Assembly (NCBI RefSeq): GCF_900116445.1 | Contig: NZ_FPBH01000007.1 | Location: forward strand, 1 to 64,000 | Reading direction: 5' to 3' | Length of the DNA: 64,000 nt | Origin: Paraburkholderia aspalathi | GTDB taxonomy: Bacteria > Pseudomonadota > Gammaproteobacteria > Burkholderiales > Burkholderiaceae | Part shown: positions 51,073 through 61,256 of the stretch, piece after piece | Layout: every line of letters starts with the position of its first letter | Position numbering within the stretch: position 1 is the first letter of the stretch | Made by a program: the position numbers and the translations under genes | Notes under the pieces: model-generated | The model's database searches: none | What the model saw: the letters and a program-made list of their open reading frames with translations, nothing else | Told to the model about the DNA's origin: nothing

Positions 51073-52053
51073 ATGGACTATGTGAAACTGGGCCGCACCG
51101 GCCTCGGTGTATCGCGTCTTTGTCTCGGCTGCATGAGTTACGGCGTGCCCGCTCGCGGCACCCACCCCTGGTCGCTCGACGATGAAGCGGCGCGCCCCTT
51201 TATCAAGCAGGCGCTCGACCACGGCATCAACTTCTTCGATACCGCCAACGTGTACTCGGACGGCACCAGCGAAGAAATCGTCGGCCGCGCATTGAAGGAC
51301 TTTGCGAAGCGTGACGAGATCGTACTGGCCACCAAGGTGAATAGCCGCATGCATCCGGGCCCTAACGGCGCGGGTCTGTCGCGCAAGGCGATCATGGCGG
51401 AAATCGACAACAGCCTGAGGCGTCTCGGTACGGACTACGTCGATCTGTATCAGATCCACCGCTGGGACTACGACACACCGATCGAAGAAACCATGGAGGC
51501 GCTGCACGACGTGGTGAAGGCCGGCAAGGCGCGCTATATCGGTGCGTCGTCGATGTATGCGTGGCAGTTCGCCAAGGCATTGCATGTGGCTGAACGCCAT
51601 GGCTGGACGCGCTTCGTGACGATGCAGAACTACGTGAATCTGCTCTATCGAGAAGAAGAGCGGGAGATGCTGCCGCTGTGCGAAAGCGAAGGCATCGGCG
51701 TGATTCCATGGAGCCCCCTGGCACGCGGACGCCTGACGCGCGACTGGAACACTGAAAGCGCACGCTCCGAGACCGACGAATTCGGCCGCACTCTGTACGC
51801 ACATACCGAAGACGCGGACCGCCGGATCGTGGAGCGCGTCAGCCAGATTGCGAAGGAACGCGGTGTGCCGCGCGCGCAAGTCGCACTAGCCTGGGTGTTG
51901 CAGAAGAAGCCGATCACCGCGCCTATCGTCGGCGCGACCAAGCTGCATCACCTGGACGATGCGGTCGCAGCACTGACGTTGAATCTGAGCGCGGACGAGA
52001 TCCGCCAATTGGAAGAGCTGTACGTGCCACATGCGGTGACCGGTTTCAAATAA
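51073..52053 (+). CDS. Aldo/keto reductase
   Basis: A 326-residue TIM-barrel oxidoreductase with MDYVKLGRTGLGVSRLCLGC at the start. The catalytic tetrad is visible: Asp in NFFDTANVYSDGTSEEIVG with the Tyr, Lys in VLATKVNSRM, and His in LYQIHRWDYDTPIEETMEAL. The C-terminal NADPH-binding part is TAPIVGATKLHHLDDAVAAL. It is close to the YajO/AKR groups. CAGGAG precedes the ATG. The physiological substrate is unknown. Confidence 0.93.
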   Translation: MDYVKLGRTGLGVSRLCLGCMSYGVPARGTHPWSLDDEAARPFIKQALDHGINFFDTANVYSDGTSEEIVGRALKDFAKRDEIVLATKVNSRMHPGPNGAGLSRKAIMAEIDNSLRRLGTDYVDLYQIHRWDYDTPIEETMEALHDVVKAGKARYIGASSMYAWQFAKALHVAERHGWTRFVTMQNYVNLLYREEEREMLPLCESEGIGVIPWSPLARGRLTRDWNTESARSETDEFGRTLYAHTEDADRRIVERVSQIAKERGVPRAQVALAWVLQKKPITAPIVGATKLHHLDDAVAALTLNLSADEIRQLEELYVPHAVTGFK

Positions 52054-52168
52054 GCAGCCAATGCACTGGCCAGCGGACGCGAAAGTAAGGGCCTTCCTAA
52101 GCGAAGAAACTAGCGCAATCCGCTGGCCACCGACGAACCGGACATATCCTCGCCAGTGAGGCAACGCA

Positions 52169-53074
52169 TCAAACCCGCGGCACGTCCGGTTCGAAAAACA
52201 CCCAGCGCACTTGCGGAAATGCCTCCTGCAAATCCGCTTCGATCACGTTGATCGCATCGACCATCGCGCGGCCGCTCGCATAGTCGATCATTTCCGCCTG
52301 CACCGCCACCACCACGTGACGGCCCCACTGCAGCGTAATCATGTTGATGATGCTGCGAATCTCGGAGCGGCCGCGCAGATGCGTCTCGATCGCGCGGCGC
52401 ACTTCCGGGCTCGCCGATTCGCCGACAATCATCGACTTCACTTCGCGCGCCACCAGCCACGCAATCACCATCAGCAACACGCCGACGCCGATGGAGCCCA
52501 GTGCGTCGTAGACGGGATTGCCGGTCACCATCGTCAGCAACACGGCGACAAAGGCGATCGCAAGACCCGCCAGCGCGGCAATGTCCTCGCCGGCCACCAC
52601 CAGCAGTTCGGACTCGCGCGTTTCGCGAAACCAGCGCCACAGATGTTTGTCGGGATGCGACTTGCGGATCTCCTTGACCGCGCCCCACAAGGAAAGCGTT
52701 TCGAGCACCACCGAAACGCCCAGTACGACGAGCGCCACATAGGCATACTGCAAAGGCTCGCGCGCGAATAGACGATGCACGCCTTCGTAAACCGAAAACG
52801 CGCCGCCGACAAAAAACAGCAGCAATGCCACCAGCAGCGAATAGAAATTGATCTCGCGGCCACCGCCCATAGGATGCAAGGGGCTTGCCGGCTTGCGCGC
52901 TTCGCGCAAGCCGAATAGCAGCAGCAACTGGTTACCGCAGTCGGCGGTCGAGTGAATGGCTTCGGCGAACATCGAGCCGGAACCAGTGAACGCGGCAGCA
53001 GCGAACTTGCAGATAGCGATGCCGAGGTTGGCGGCAAGCGCATAGAAAATGGCTTTCGGCGATTCTTCTTTCAT
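52169..53074 (-). CDS. Cation diffusion facilitator (CDF) family transporter
   Basis: ATG at 53074 gives 301 residues; longer frames to 53203 add a non-family N-terminus. It has membrane helices with the metal site SGSMFAEAIHSTADCGNQLL (H-x-x-x-D) and a second in LLVVAGEDIAALAGLAIAFV. The C-terminal cytoplasmic domain is about residues 205-300. CDF proteins export Zn2+, Fe2+ or related ions by proton exchange. The usual H-x-x-x-D/D-x-x-x-D pair is partly varied (E-D in helix 5). Confidence 0.88.
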   Translation of the reverse strand: MKEESPKAIFYALAANLGIAICKFAAAAFTGSGSMFAEAIHSTADCGNQLLLLFGLREARKPASPLHPMGGGREINFYSLLVALLLFFVGGAFSVYEGVHRLFAREPLQYAYVALVVLGVSVVLETLSLWGAVKEIRKSHPDKHLWRWFRETRESELLVVAGEDIAALAGLAIAFVAVLLTMVTGNPVYDALGSIGVGVLLMVIAWLVAREVKSMIVGESASPEVRRAIETHLRGRSEIRSIINMITLQWGRHVVVAVQAEMIDYASGRAMVDAINVIEADLQEAFPQVRWVFFEPDVPRV

Positions 53075-53230
53075 CGTCGTGGAGAGGGTCCGTGAGTTTG
53101 CAGAGCGCTTTCGGTTGGCAATAGTTCGTATTATGGACATGCCAGGTAGCATGCGTCCAACCCCGGCGCTGTTCCGCGCCGGGTGCTGTGACGTATGCAG
53201 CACATCTGCTTGCTCTCGCGCCCCGTCGTG

Positions 53231-56200
53231 CTATGCCCTTTCGAGCGCGGCCATCTCCCGCACGATCACCAGAAGCATCGACAGGCTTGCGCCGCCCGTG
53301 GCCCGCAGATCGGCAAGCAGACGCGCATAACGCTCGAGTTGCGCGGTGCGCTTCTCGCGCCATGCCTGAACCAATGCGTCCGGCGTGGATGCCTCGTCGG
53401 CGCCGGCCAGTGCGCTCGTGGTCAGCGCGCGTTTCAGGCGTGCGAGTTCCGCCAGAGCCGTGGCGCGCGCCAGCATGTCCCAGTGCGTGGGAGCCGGCAG
53501 CGCGGCCGCGCGCTCGCTGATCCAGCTGTAGTTCAGCAGCGTGCCGAGCGCGAAGTAGACGCCCGCCACGAGTTCGAGACTGCGCCCGCAAGTCGACGCC
53601 ACCTCGGCGATGTCGAGCAAAGCCGCCGATATCTCTCCGCTGGCGATCCGCACTGCCAGTTCGCTATCGACGCCCGCGTCCACGAGCACGCGTTGCCGCT
53701 CGGACAGCGCGTCGAGATCGGCACTCGGCAGCAGCGCGGGCCATTGCGGCGCAAGGCGTTGCGCCGCGTCGCGGCAGCGCGCAAGCAGGCCGGCAACATC
53801 GCCGGCGCTAACCGCCCCTGATTGCAATTGCCGCAGGAACCACAGCGCCGAGCGTTCGACGAGCCGCGCCACTTCGACGAACATGCGTGCCTGCACATCG
53901 TCGGCGACACGGTTATCCAGCGCATCGATACTGCGCCACACGTCGTCGAGATCGAACACGTCGCGCGCCATGATGCAGGCGCGCACGATGTCGCCAGGCT
54001 GCGCATCGGTCTCTTCCATCAGCCGATGCACGAACTCGCAGCCCACGCGATTCACCAACGCATTGGTCAGATGCGTCGCAAGGATTTCGCGCCGCAACGG
54101 GTGACGTTGCATCGGCTCGCTAAAGCGCTGCCGCAACGGCTTCGGAAAGTACTCGATCAGCATGTCGCTGACGAGCGGGTCTTCCGGCATCGACGATTCG
54201 AGCAGCGCGTCGTAGAGCCACATCTTGCTATAGGCAAGCAGCACCGCGCGTTCGGGCGTGGTGAGCCCTTGTTTCGCGGCCTGGCGCTCGGCGACTTCTT
54301 CATCGGTCGGCAAGAACTCGATCACGCGGTTCAGACGGCCCGCGCGTTCGAGATAACGCATCAGGCGCGCTTCGGCATCGAGCAATTCGACGCCGTAGCG
54401 GCCCGCAATCGAGAGCGCCTGGGTCTGGTAATAGTTGTCCTGCAAGACGAGCAAGCCGACTTCATCGGTCATTTCCGCAAGCAGTGCATTGCGCTGTTTC
54501 TCGGTCATTTCGCCGTCGGAGACAACCAGCCCCAGCAGTATCTTGATGTTGACCTCGTGGTCCGAACAGTCGACCCCGGCGGAGTTGTCGATCGCATCGG
54601 TATTGATACGACCGCCGCGTTGGGCGAACTCGATACGCCCGAGTTGCGTAAGACCGAGATTGCCGCCTTCCGCGACGACCTTGCAGTGCAGATCGGCGCC
54701 GTTGACACGGATCGCGTCGTTGGCGCGGTCGCCCACCTGCAGATGCGTTTCGCGACTCGCCTTCACATAGGTGCCGATACCGCCGTTGTAAAGCAGATCG
54801 ACCGGCGCCTGCAGAATCGCACGCATCAATTCAGCGGGCGCGAGCGCCGGCGCACTGATGCCAAGCACCGACTGAACGGCTGGAGACAACGGAATCGTCT
54901 TGGCGGTGCGCGGAAACACGCCGCCGCCCGCCGAGATGAGCGACGGGTCGTAGTCGGCCCAACTCGACCGGTCAAGCCCGAAAAGTCGCCCGCGCTCGGC
55001 AAGGCTTGCCGCCGGATCGGGATTCGGATCGAGAAAGATATGCCGATGATCGAATGCGGCGACCAGTTTGATATGCGGCGAGAGCAGCATGCCGTTGCCG
55101 AATACATCGCCCGACATATCGCCGACGCCCACGACCGTGAAATCAGTTGCTTGCGTATCGACGCCCATTTCGCGGAAGTGCCGTTTGACCGACTCCCAGG
55201 CCCCGCGCGCCGTGATCGCCATTTTCTTGTGGTCATAACCGACCGAGCCGCCCGATGCAAAGGCATCGTCGAGCCAGAAGCCGTATTCCTGGGAGATCGC
55301 GTTCGCGTAGTCGGAGAAGGTGGCGGTGCCCTTGTCGGCGGCGACGACCAGATAGGGATCGTCGGGGTCATGGCGCACCACATCGGGCGGCGGCACCACC
55401 GTCGTACCCGTGAGGTTGTCGGTCAAGTCGAGCAGGCCGCGCAAGAACGTCTGATAGCAGGCGATGCCCTCACGCATCCACGCGTCGCGTTCGGTCTGCG
55501 GCGGCGGATTCTTCACGACGAAACCGCCTTTGGAGCCAACCGGCACGATCACCACGTTCTTGACCATCTGCGCCTTCATCAAGCCGAGCACTTCCGTGCG
55601 GAAGTCCTCACGCCGATCCGACCAGCGCAGGCCGCCGCGCGCAACCCGTCCGCCGCGCAAATGCACGCCTTCCACACGCGGCGAGTACACCCAGATTTCG
55701 AACATCGGTTTCGGTTCTGGCAAACCGGGCACCTGGGCGGGATTGAATTTGAACGACAGATACGGTTTCGGATGGCCGTCGGCGTCGAAGCGATAGTAGT
55801 TCGTGCGCTGCGTGGCCTTGATGACGCCGAGGAATTGCCGGAGTATCCGGTCCTCGTCGAGATTCGGCACCTGATCGAGCGCGCTGTCGATCGTCTTCAG
55901 CAAGCTATCGACGCGGGCCTCGCGTGTATCGCCAAGCACCGGATCGAAACGTGCAATGAACAACTCGACCAGCATGCGGGCAATCGCCGGATTGCCGGTC
56001 ACCGCGCGTTCGATATAAGCGTCGCTGAACGTCGAACCCACTTGCCTCAGGTACTTGGCGTAAGCACGCAGAATCGTCACCTCGCGCGCACTCAGTTGCG
56101 CGCGCAACACCAGACGATTGAAATCATCGCTTTCGATTCCGCCGGTCCACACCTGTTCGAACGCATCTTCGAAAAGATCCTTCACCCGTTCGATATCGAA

Positions 56201-58072
56201 CTCCGCATCGTCCGCGAGTTCAAGGCCGAAATCGTGAATCCAGGCAGGCGTGGCGTCGAGTGCTTCGATCAGATAAGGCCGCTCTTCATCGACACGCACG
56301 CCGAGATGTTCGAGCATCGGCAAGCTGCGCGACAAGGCAATAGGCAAGCCCGCACGATAAACCTTGAAACGGAACGCGCGCGGCCCTGATTCGATCGGGC
56401 GGTACAGGTTCATGGCGAGCCGCTCGCTGCCCTGCACGCGCTCGATCAGCTCGATATCGCGCACCGCAGTACGGGCCGGATAATCGTCGCGATAGCCGGG
56501 GGGAAACGAATCCGCATAGTGTTGCAGGAGACGGTTGCCCTGCTCTTCGCCGAATGCATCGAGCAACGCGTCGGCGAGATCGTCCTGCCAGCGGCGCGTA
56601 ACGTGAACGAGGCGCGCTTCGAGCTCACGCGTATCGACATGAGGCATGCCCCCGGGCTTCGCATGCACGACGAAGTGAATACGCGCGAGTGTCGACTCCG
56701 ACAACAAGGGCGTGAATTCGACACTTTCCCCGTTGAACGCATCGGTCAGCAGATTCGCGATGCGCTGCCGCAGATCGGTGTTGTACTTGTCACGCGGCAC
56801 GAACACGAGACACGACACGAATCGGTCGAAACGGTCGCGCCGGACGAACATCCGCGTGCGCTGATGCTCCTGCAAACGCAGCACGCCCAGCGCGATATCG
56901 TAGAGCTGGTCTTCGTCGGCCTGAAACAGTTCGTCACGTGGATAGGTTTCGAGCACCGTCACCAGTGATTTGGCCAGGTGGCCCTTGGGCAGGAAACCGG
57001 CCCGCCGTACGATGTTCGCGCATTTGCGCCGTACGATCGGAATCTCCGCCGCCGACACCAGGTACGCGGTGGACGTATACAGACCGATAAAGCGCCGCTC
57101 GCCGGTCACCTTGCCGTCCGCACCGGTCAGCTTGATGCCAACGTAATCCAGATAGCCCGGCCGATGCACCGTCGCGCGCGAGTTGGCCTTGGTCAGGAAA
57201 ATGGGCGACGAGCCGGAGATGATATCGGCGGCCGCCGGTGGCAATGGCGTGATTTCCGCTGCGCCCGCGGGACGCAACTCGTCGCGCAGAATGCCGAGGC
57301 CCGAGCCGGGTACCGCACGCAGGCCAAAGCCGATATCGTGCTGCACCAATTCATAGTCGCGCTGGCCAAGAAACGTGAAATGATCGGCCACCATCCATTC
57401 GAGGAACGCGCGGGCTTCCATACCTTCCGGTCCTGCCTCGCCGGCCTTCATGCCTTTGACGGTGACGCGCGCGAGTTCGACGATCTTCGGCCAATCCTCC
57501 ACTGCGGCGCGCACGTCGCGCAGCACTCTTGCGATCTCGTCACGCAACGCGTCGAGTTTCGCTGCGTCGCCGCAACGGTCGACCTCGAAGTGAATGAACG
57601 AAGCAAGCTGCGAGCGCGTATCGGCGGCATCTTCAGCGCCCTGACCCACGCGCACAATGCTGCCGTCCGGTCCGCGCCAGATGCGGAACACCGGATGCAC
57701 GACTGAATGCAGTGCGAGCCCGAGGCGATTGACCGCCATCGATACCGAATCGACCAGGAACGGCATATCGTCGTTGACGATCTCGATCACGGTGTGATCG
57801 GAATGCCAGCCATGCTGTTCGAGTATCGGGTTGTAGACACGCAGCCGTTCGCTGCCTGGCACGAAGCGCTGCGCGGTTTGCCAATGGGCAAGCGCTGCGC
57901 CGTAAAGATCAGCGATGGAGCGGCTTTGAAGATCGTCGGCGTCGACGAAATCGTAGTAGTGCCGCAGGAAAGGCTCGACGACTTTGAAGGTTGGCTCCGG
58001 CAATCGTCCACGCGCAAATTCAAAGACATCGTTCAGCAGGTGCGTGACGGCTTCTTCATTCTTTGCTTGCAT
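53231..58072 (-). CDS. NAD-specific glutamate dehydrogenase, large (180-kDa) type
   Basis: A 1613-residue protein with ATG at 58072 (GGGGGAG upstream). The first 700 residues hold ACT-like regulatory domains; the catalytic part includes HLRGGRVARGGLRWSDRRED, KNVVIVPVGSKGGFVVKNPP (catalytic Lys) and GGVFPRTAKTIPLSPAVQSV. The C-terminal helical part ends in VIVREMAALERA. It oxidatively deaminates glutamate to 2-oxoglutarate, linking amino acid use to the TCA cycle. Length and domain order are normal for Pseudomonas/Burkholderia gdhB-type enzymes. Confidence 0.95.
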   Translation of the reverse strand: MQAKNEEAVTHLLNDVFEFARGRLPEPTFKVVEPFLRHYYDFVDADDLQSRSIADLYGAALAHWQTAQRFVPGSERLRVYNPILEQHGWHSDHTVIEIVNDDMPFLVDSVSMAVNRLGLALHSVVHPVFRIWRGPDGSIVRVGQGAEDAADTRSQLASFIHFEVDRCGDAAKLDALRDEIARVLRDVRAAVEDWPKIVELARVTVKGMKAGEAGPEGMEARAFLEWMVADHFTFLGQRDYELVQHDIGFGLRAVPGSGLGILRDELRPAGAAEITPLPPAAADIISGSSPIFLTKANSRATVHRPGYLDYVGIKLTGADGKVTGERRFIGLYTSTAYLVSAAEIPIVRRKCANIVRRAGFLPKGHLAKSLVTVLETYPRDELFQADEDQLYDIALGVLRLQEHQRTRMFVRRDRFDRFVSCLVFVPRDKYNTDLRQRIANLLTDAFNGESVEFTPLLSESTLARIHFVVHAKPGGMPHVDTRELEARLVHVTRRWQDDLADALLDAFGEEQGNRLLQHYADSFPPGYRDDYPARTAVRDIELIERVQGSERLAMNLYRPIESGPRAFRFKVYRAGLPIALSRSLPMLEHLGVRVDEERPYLIEALDATPAWIHDFGLELADDAEFDIERVKDLFEDAFEQVWTGGIESDDFNRLVLRAQLSAREVTILRAYAKYLRQVGSTFSDAYIERAVTGNPAIARMLVELFIARFDPVLGDTREARVDSLLKTIDSALDQVPNLDEDRILRQFLGVIKATQRTNYYRFDADGHPKPYLSFKFNPAQVPGLPEPKPMFEIWVYSPRVEGVHLRGGRVARGGLRWSDRREDFRTEVLGLMKAQMVKNVVIVPVGSKGGFVVKNPPPQTERDAWMREGIACYQTFLRGLLDLTDNLTGTTVVPPPDVVRHDPDDPYLVVAADKGTATFSDYANAISQEYGFWLDDAFASGGSVGYDHKKMAITARGAWESVKRHFREMGVDTQATDFTVVGVGDMSGDVFGNGMLLSPHIKLVAAFDHRHIFLDPNPDPAASLAERGRLFGLDRSSWADYDPSLISAGGGVFPRTAKTIPLSPAVQSVLGISAPALAPAELMRAILQAPVDLLYNGGIGTYVKASRETHLQVGDRANDAIRVNGADLHCKVVAEGGNLGLTQLGRIEFAQRGGRINTDAIDNSAGVDCSDHEVNIKILLGLVVSDGEMTEKQRNALLAEMTDEVGLLVLQDNYYQTQALSIAGRYGVELLDAEARLMRYLERAGRLNRVIEFLPTDEEVAERQAAKQGLTTPERAVLLAYSKMWLYDALLESSMPEDPLVSDMLIEYFPKPLRQRFSEPMQRHPLRREILATHLTNALVNRVGCEFVHRLMEETDAQPGDIVRACIMARDVFDLDDVWRSIDALDNRVADDVQARMFVEVARLVERSALWFLRQLQSGAVSAGDVAGLLARCRDAAQRLAPQWPALLPSADLDALSERQRVLVDAGVDSELAVRIASGEISAALLDIAEVASTCGRSLELVAGVYFALGTLLNYSWISERAAALPAPTHWDMLARATALAELARLKRALTTSALAGADEASTPDALVQAWREKRTAQLERYARLLADLRATGGASLSMLLVIVREMAALERA

Positions 58073-58217
58073 GATCAACTCCCCCGGCGGGCGGCAATAG
58101 CGAGTATCGCTTGATTCGCATGCATCGTCTGAACGAGGATTATGCGCCTGCCACCTGGAAATCGATGCGCGAGCTCACTTAGGTTATACCCGCTGCCGGA
58201 GAACGTGCGGCCTCCGT

Positions 58218-58994
58218 TTAAAGCGCGGCCTTCAATTCGCCAGCCTCCTGCCTCAGCCATGCCTGGACCTGTTCGCTGGCCCAGCCCGGATCATCGTGCG
58301 GCAGGTCGTGACCGGCCCATTGATGCTCGCGATGCGTTGCGCCCCACGCTGCGGCGAGTTTGGCCGAACACACCGGATTGACCAGTTTATCGGCGCGTGA
58401 AGAGAGAATCAGCAACGGGCAATGCGGTTTCGCCGCAGCCGCACTAAAGCGCGCGGCGGCCCAAAGCTGCCGCAACGCATTGCCGCGGCTCACCGGCGCG
58501 CTGCGGCGAATTTCGCTCCATGCATCGAGATCGGCGCCCAGCGTTTCGACGTTGTTGCACGTCAGCCGATGAATACCGCTTTCCGCGCGCGTTGCATCGC
58601 GCCAGTGTGCTGCGACGCCCAGCAGGCCAGGCCATGCTGATGGACGCAAGCGCTCGTGCATGCGGCTGAACGGCCTCATGCTGGTATTGATCAACACGAG
58701 CCGCTCGATCTCGCCGGGATGCCGTTGCGCCCAGTCGGTCGCCACCATGCCGCCGAGCGACATCGCCAGCACGCGATAGGGACCTGCCGCGCCCGTTTGC
58801 AATGCAGCAATCCGCACGAAGCCCACCATATCTTCGACGGTGGCCGGCGCGCGCAAGCGTACGAACTCGCCATTGCCGGGCAGATCGAGCAGCAACAGGC
58901 GATCCGTGCCGGTCGCTTCGCTCAGCAAGCCTGGCAAACGACCCCAGTGGCGTGTTTCGCGCGTCAGTCCACGCAACAGAATCCAAGTGCTCAT
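58218..58994 (-). CDS. Alpha/beta-hydrolase (BioH/lipase-like)
   Basis: ATG at 58994 overlaps the stop of the carboxypeptidase gene by four bases and gives 258 residues. The nucleophile elbow is YRVLAMSLGGMVATDWAQRH (M-S-L-G-G), the acid is in LLILSSRADKLVNPVCSAKL, and the His is in HQWAGHDLPHDDPGW. Start region: MSTWILLRGLTRETRHWGRL. The substrate is unknown; coupling to an M14 peptidase is notable. A frame extended to 59759 reads through the carboxypeptidase gene antisense frame and was not used. Confidence 0.87.
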   Translation of the reverse strand: MSTWILLRGLTRETRHWGRLPGLLSEATGTDRLLLLDLPGNGEFVRLRAPATVEDMVGFVRIAALQTGAAGPYRVLAMSLGGMVATDWAQRHPGEIERLVLINTSMRPFSRMHERLRPSAWPGLLGVAAHWRDATRAESGIHRLTCNNVETLGADLDAWSEIRRSAPVSRGNALRQLWAAARFSAAAAKPHCPLLILSSRADKLVNPVCSAKLAAAWGATHREHQWAGHDLPHDDPGWASEQVQAWLRQEAGELKAAL

Positions 58995-60025
58995 GGCGCT
59001 TCCGGCGTGGTCCAGTGATCGATCGCGCTTTGCAGCAGTTCCTCGCGACGATTGCCTTGCGGCAGCCAGCGTTGCGACGAGAACGCTGCGCGCGCGAGAA
59101 AATCGAGCAAATTCGCATGACGCCGCAGCACGCGCGCGGTGCGATGCGCTTTGACCGGATTGAACATGCCCTGGCGCGAAAACAGTTGACGCGGGTTCTT
59201 CTTGATCCACAGCCACGAACCGAGTTCGAGCGTCATCGGCAGGAAGACGTTGGGCGGCGGCGTACGGTCGTACGCGAAGTCCCACAGATCGCCATGCAAC
59301 AGATACTGGTGGCTCTGCGGCTCGAACGCGTAGCCATGATGCGGATGCGCGCGCTCGAACATGGTTTTCAGCACGTACATTTCCGGCAGATGCGGCATCA
59401 GCTTGCGCGTGCGCGCGTAGGGAAACCAGATGCTGTCGCGCCAGCCGTACCCCGAGTGGCAGTCGAGCGCAATGCTCAGAGGCCGCGCGGCCATGTCGGT
59501 TTCGACCACCCGCAGGAGCGCCGCGGCCTCGGGCTCCATCGGCTCGCCTTGCCGGCCGCGATACCACGGCAGCCACGCGCCCACGCGTTGACCGCCGGCC
59601 AGCAGCGGCACGCGTTCGTCGGCGTTCTGCGGCGCATTGCGCATCAGATCGACTCCATTGGGATTGGCCCGCGTGGCCGCCCACATGCCGCCCGGATTGA
59701 CGATCGGCATAAAGATCAGACGAATCGATTGCAACTGCCGCACCAGCAGTTCGTCCCATTCCAGCCGGGCGAGCAGCGCGCGCATGTAGTCGAGCACGAG
59801 TTGCGAGCCGATCCGTTCGAGTCCGTGAATGCCGCCAAAAAAACCGATTGCCGGCGCGAGCGGATCGGTTGAACCGATGCTCGCGGTGTGAACGGCGAAG
59901 TGCCGGCCCCGCACCGTCGTCTCGCAGACTGTGCGGATCTCGAAGCTGGCGCTGCCCTGGTCGAGGATCGTCTTGAGATCTTCGTACTCCGCAAAACTGT
60001 CGGGCAGAAAGCTCAAAGGCTGCAT
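58991..60025 (-). CDS. M14-family zinc carboxypeptidase-like protein
   Basis: ATG at 60025 gives 344 residues. Zinc-site motif IGFFGGIHGLERIGSQLVLD (H-G-x-E) is present, then NPGGMWAATRANPNGVDLMR (the R/N pair of M14), the third zinc His in SIALDCHSGYGWRDSIWFPY, and the catalytic Glu in FLPMTLELGSWLWIK. No signal peptide is visible, so it is probably cytoplasmic, like M14 succinylglutamate-desuccinylase-type or peptide-cleaving relatives. It is coupled to a downstream alpha/beta-hydrolase. Confidence 0.88.
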   Translation of the reverse strand: MQPLSFLPDSFAEYEDLKTILDQGSASFEIRTVCETTVRGRHFAVHTASIGSTDPLAPAIGFFGGIHGLERIGSQLVLDYMRALLARLEWDELLVRQLQSIRLIFMPIVNPGGMWAATRANPNGVDLMRNAPQNADERVPLLAGGQRVGAWLPWYRGRQGEPMEPEAAALLRVVETDMAARPLSIALDCHSGYGWRDSIWFPYARTRKLMPHLPEMYVLKTMFERAHPHHGYAFEPQSHQYLLHGDLWDFAYDRTPPPNVFLPMTLELGSWLWIKKNPRQLFSRQGMFNPVKAHRTARVLRRHANLLDFLARAAFSSQRWLPQGNRREELLQSAIDHWTTPEAP

Positions 60026-60317
60026 GACGACGTCGAAAAGGAACTGCAAGGTTATTGGGGACGGCACACCGAATGACGCAATATAGCCTGGCTGCAGGTG
60101 ATCATGCGCAGCCCGCCCCGCCCAATGCAAATCATGTCATGCGGGTGTCATTTTCCATTCGAATGAATGACTTCTGCCTGTCTTCCTGGCGACTCAAAAA
60201 AGACACATATAGATATAGTCGTCTAGACGTTGCGATGCCTTCACTCAACCGTCACAGACGCTTCCTAGAATGAGCCCCACACATGCCGGCAATGGCCGGA
60301 TGCATGAAGGGGTGCTC
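60026..60317 (+). promoter_or_regulatory. Promoter region of phnCDE with HutC/PhnF-type operator
   Basis: This interval has no gene. CGTCTAGACG (60220-60229) is a perfect palindrome whose core GTCTAGAC matches the GTMTAKAC pattern of HutC-subfamily GntR regulators, to which PhnF belongs. It lies about 90 bp before the phnC start. AT-rich ATATAGATATAG is just upstream. Confidence 0.55.
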
Positions 60318-61214
60318 ATGGAAGCAATTCGGGAAGCAATTCGTATCGAACGGTTGAGCAAGACGTTCGGCAACGGTCGCAAGGCGCTGGACGAAATCGA
60401 TCTGCGTGTCGAGCCGGGTGAAATGGTGGCGTTGATTGGCGCCTCGGGCTCGGGCAAGTCGACACTGCTGCGGCATATCGCGGGCTTCACGGCCTCGGAC
60501 GCGCAACCGTCTCAGATCGCAATTCTCGGCCGGCCGATCCAGCAAAACGGCCGCATTGTGCGCGAAGTGCGCAGCATTCGCCGTGATATCGGTTTCGTGT
60601 TCCAGCAATTCAATCTGGTGAACCGGCTTTCCGTGGAGAGCAACGTGCTGATCGGCGCGCTCGCGCGGCTGCCATTGTGGCGCCGTTTGAGCGGGCGATT
60701 TCCAGCTGCGGAGCGGGCGTTGTCGATGGCCGCGCTCAATGAAGTCGGCATCGGCGACCACGCGCGCGAGCGCGCCGCCAACCTCTCCGGCGGCCAGCAG
60801 CAACGCGCGGCATTGGCGCGGGCGCTGGTGCAACGCGCGCGCATCGTGCTCGCCGACGAACCAATCGCCTCACTCGATCCCGAATCGTCGCGCCGCGTGA
60901 TGGAAATGCTGCGCACCCTCAACGTCGACCATCAACTGACCGTACTGGTGTCGCTGCATCAGGTCGACATTGCGATGCAGTACTGCCCGCGCACCGTTGC
61001 ACTGCGTCGCGGCAAGGTGGTCTACGACGGTCCCTCCGCCGCGCTGAGCCCTGCCCTGCTCAAGAAACTCTACGGCGACGATGCGCGTGAACTGCTCGAG
61101 GAGGCCACCGCAGATGGCGCGGCCAATCAGGTGGACAGCAACGCACCGGCGCAGGACACCGAATCCACCTCGACGCGTTACGCATTCGCTCTCAATCCGG
61201 CGCACTCGAACTGA
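60318..61214 (+). CDS. phnC: Phosphonate ABC transporter ATP-binding protein PhnC
   Basis: ATG at 60318 (AAGGGG upstream) gives 298 residues. Walker A is [20 protein letters not shown], the Q-loop is [20 protein letters not shown], the signature is [18 protein letters not shown], and Walker B is [19 protein letters not shown]. These match PhnC of phosphonate importers. It is the first gene of phnCDE. The C-terminal 30 residues are an extra charged tail. Confidence 0.94.
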   Translation: MEAIREAIRIERLSKTFGNGRKALDEIDLRVEPGEMVALIGASGSGKSTLLRHIAGFTASDAQPSQIAILGRPIQQNGRIVREVRSIRRDIGFVFQQFNLVNRLSVESNVLIGALARLPLWRRLSGRFPAAERALSMAALNEVGIGDHARERAANLSGGQQQRAALARALVQRARIVLADEPIASLDPESSRRVMEMLRTLNVDHQLTVLVSLHQVDIAMQYCPRTVALRRGKVVYDGPSAALSPALLKKLYGDDARELLEEATADGAANQVDSNAPAQDTESTSTRYAFALNPAHSN

Positions 61215-61256
61215 GCGCGCCCACTCATTCTGTTCACTCAACCGGACCTCAAAGCG

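Noticed and set aside
53822..56389. 855-codon plus-strand frame opposite the NAD-glutamate dehydrogenase gene
   Set aside because: Antisense shadow with biased composition; the minus-strand enzyme is complete and conserved.
58995..59759. N-terminal extension of the alpha/beta-hydrolase frame
   Set aside because: It runs in another frame of the carboxypeptidase gene; the hydrolase has a good ATG at 58994 in the coupling overlap.
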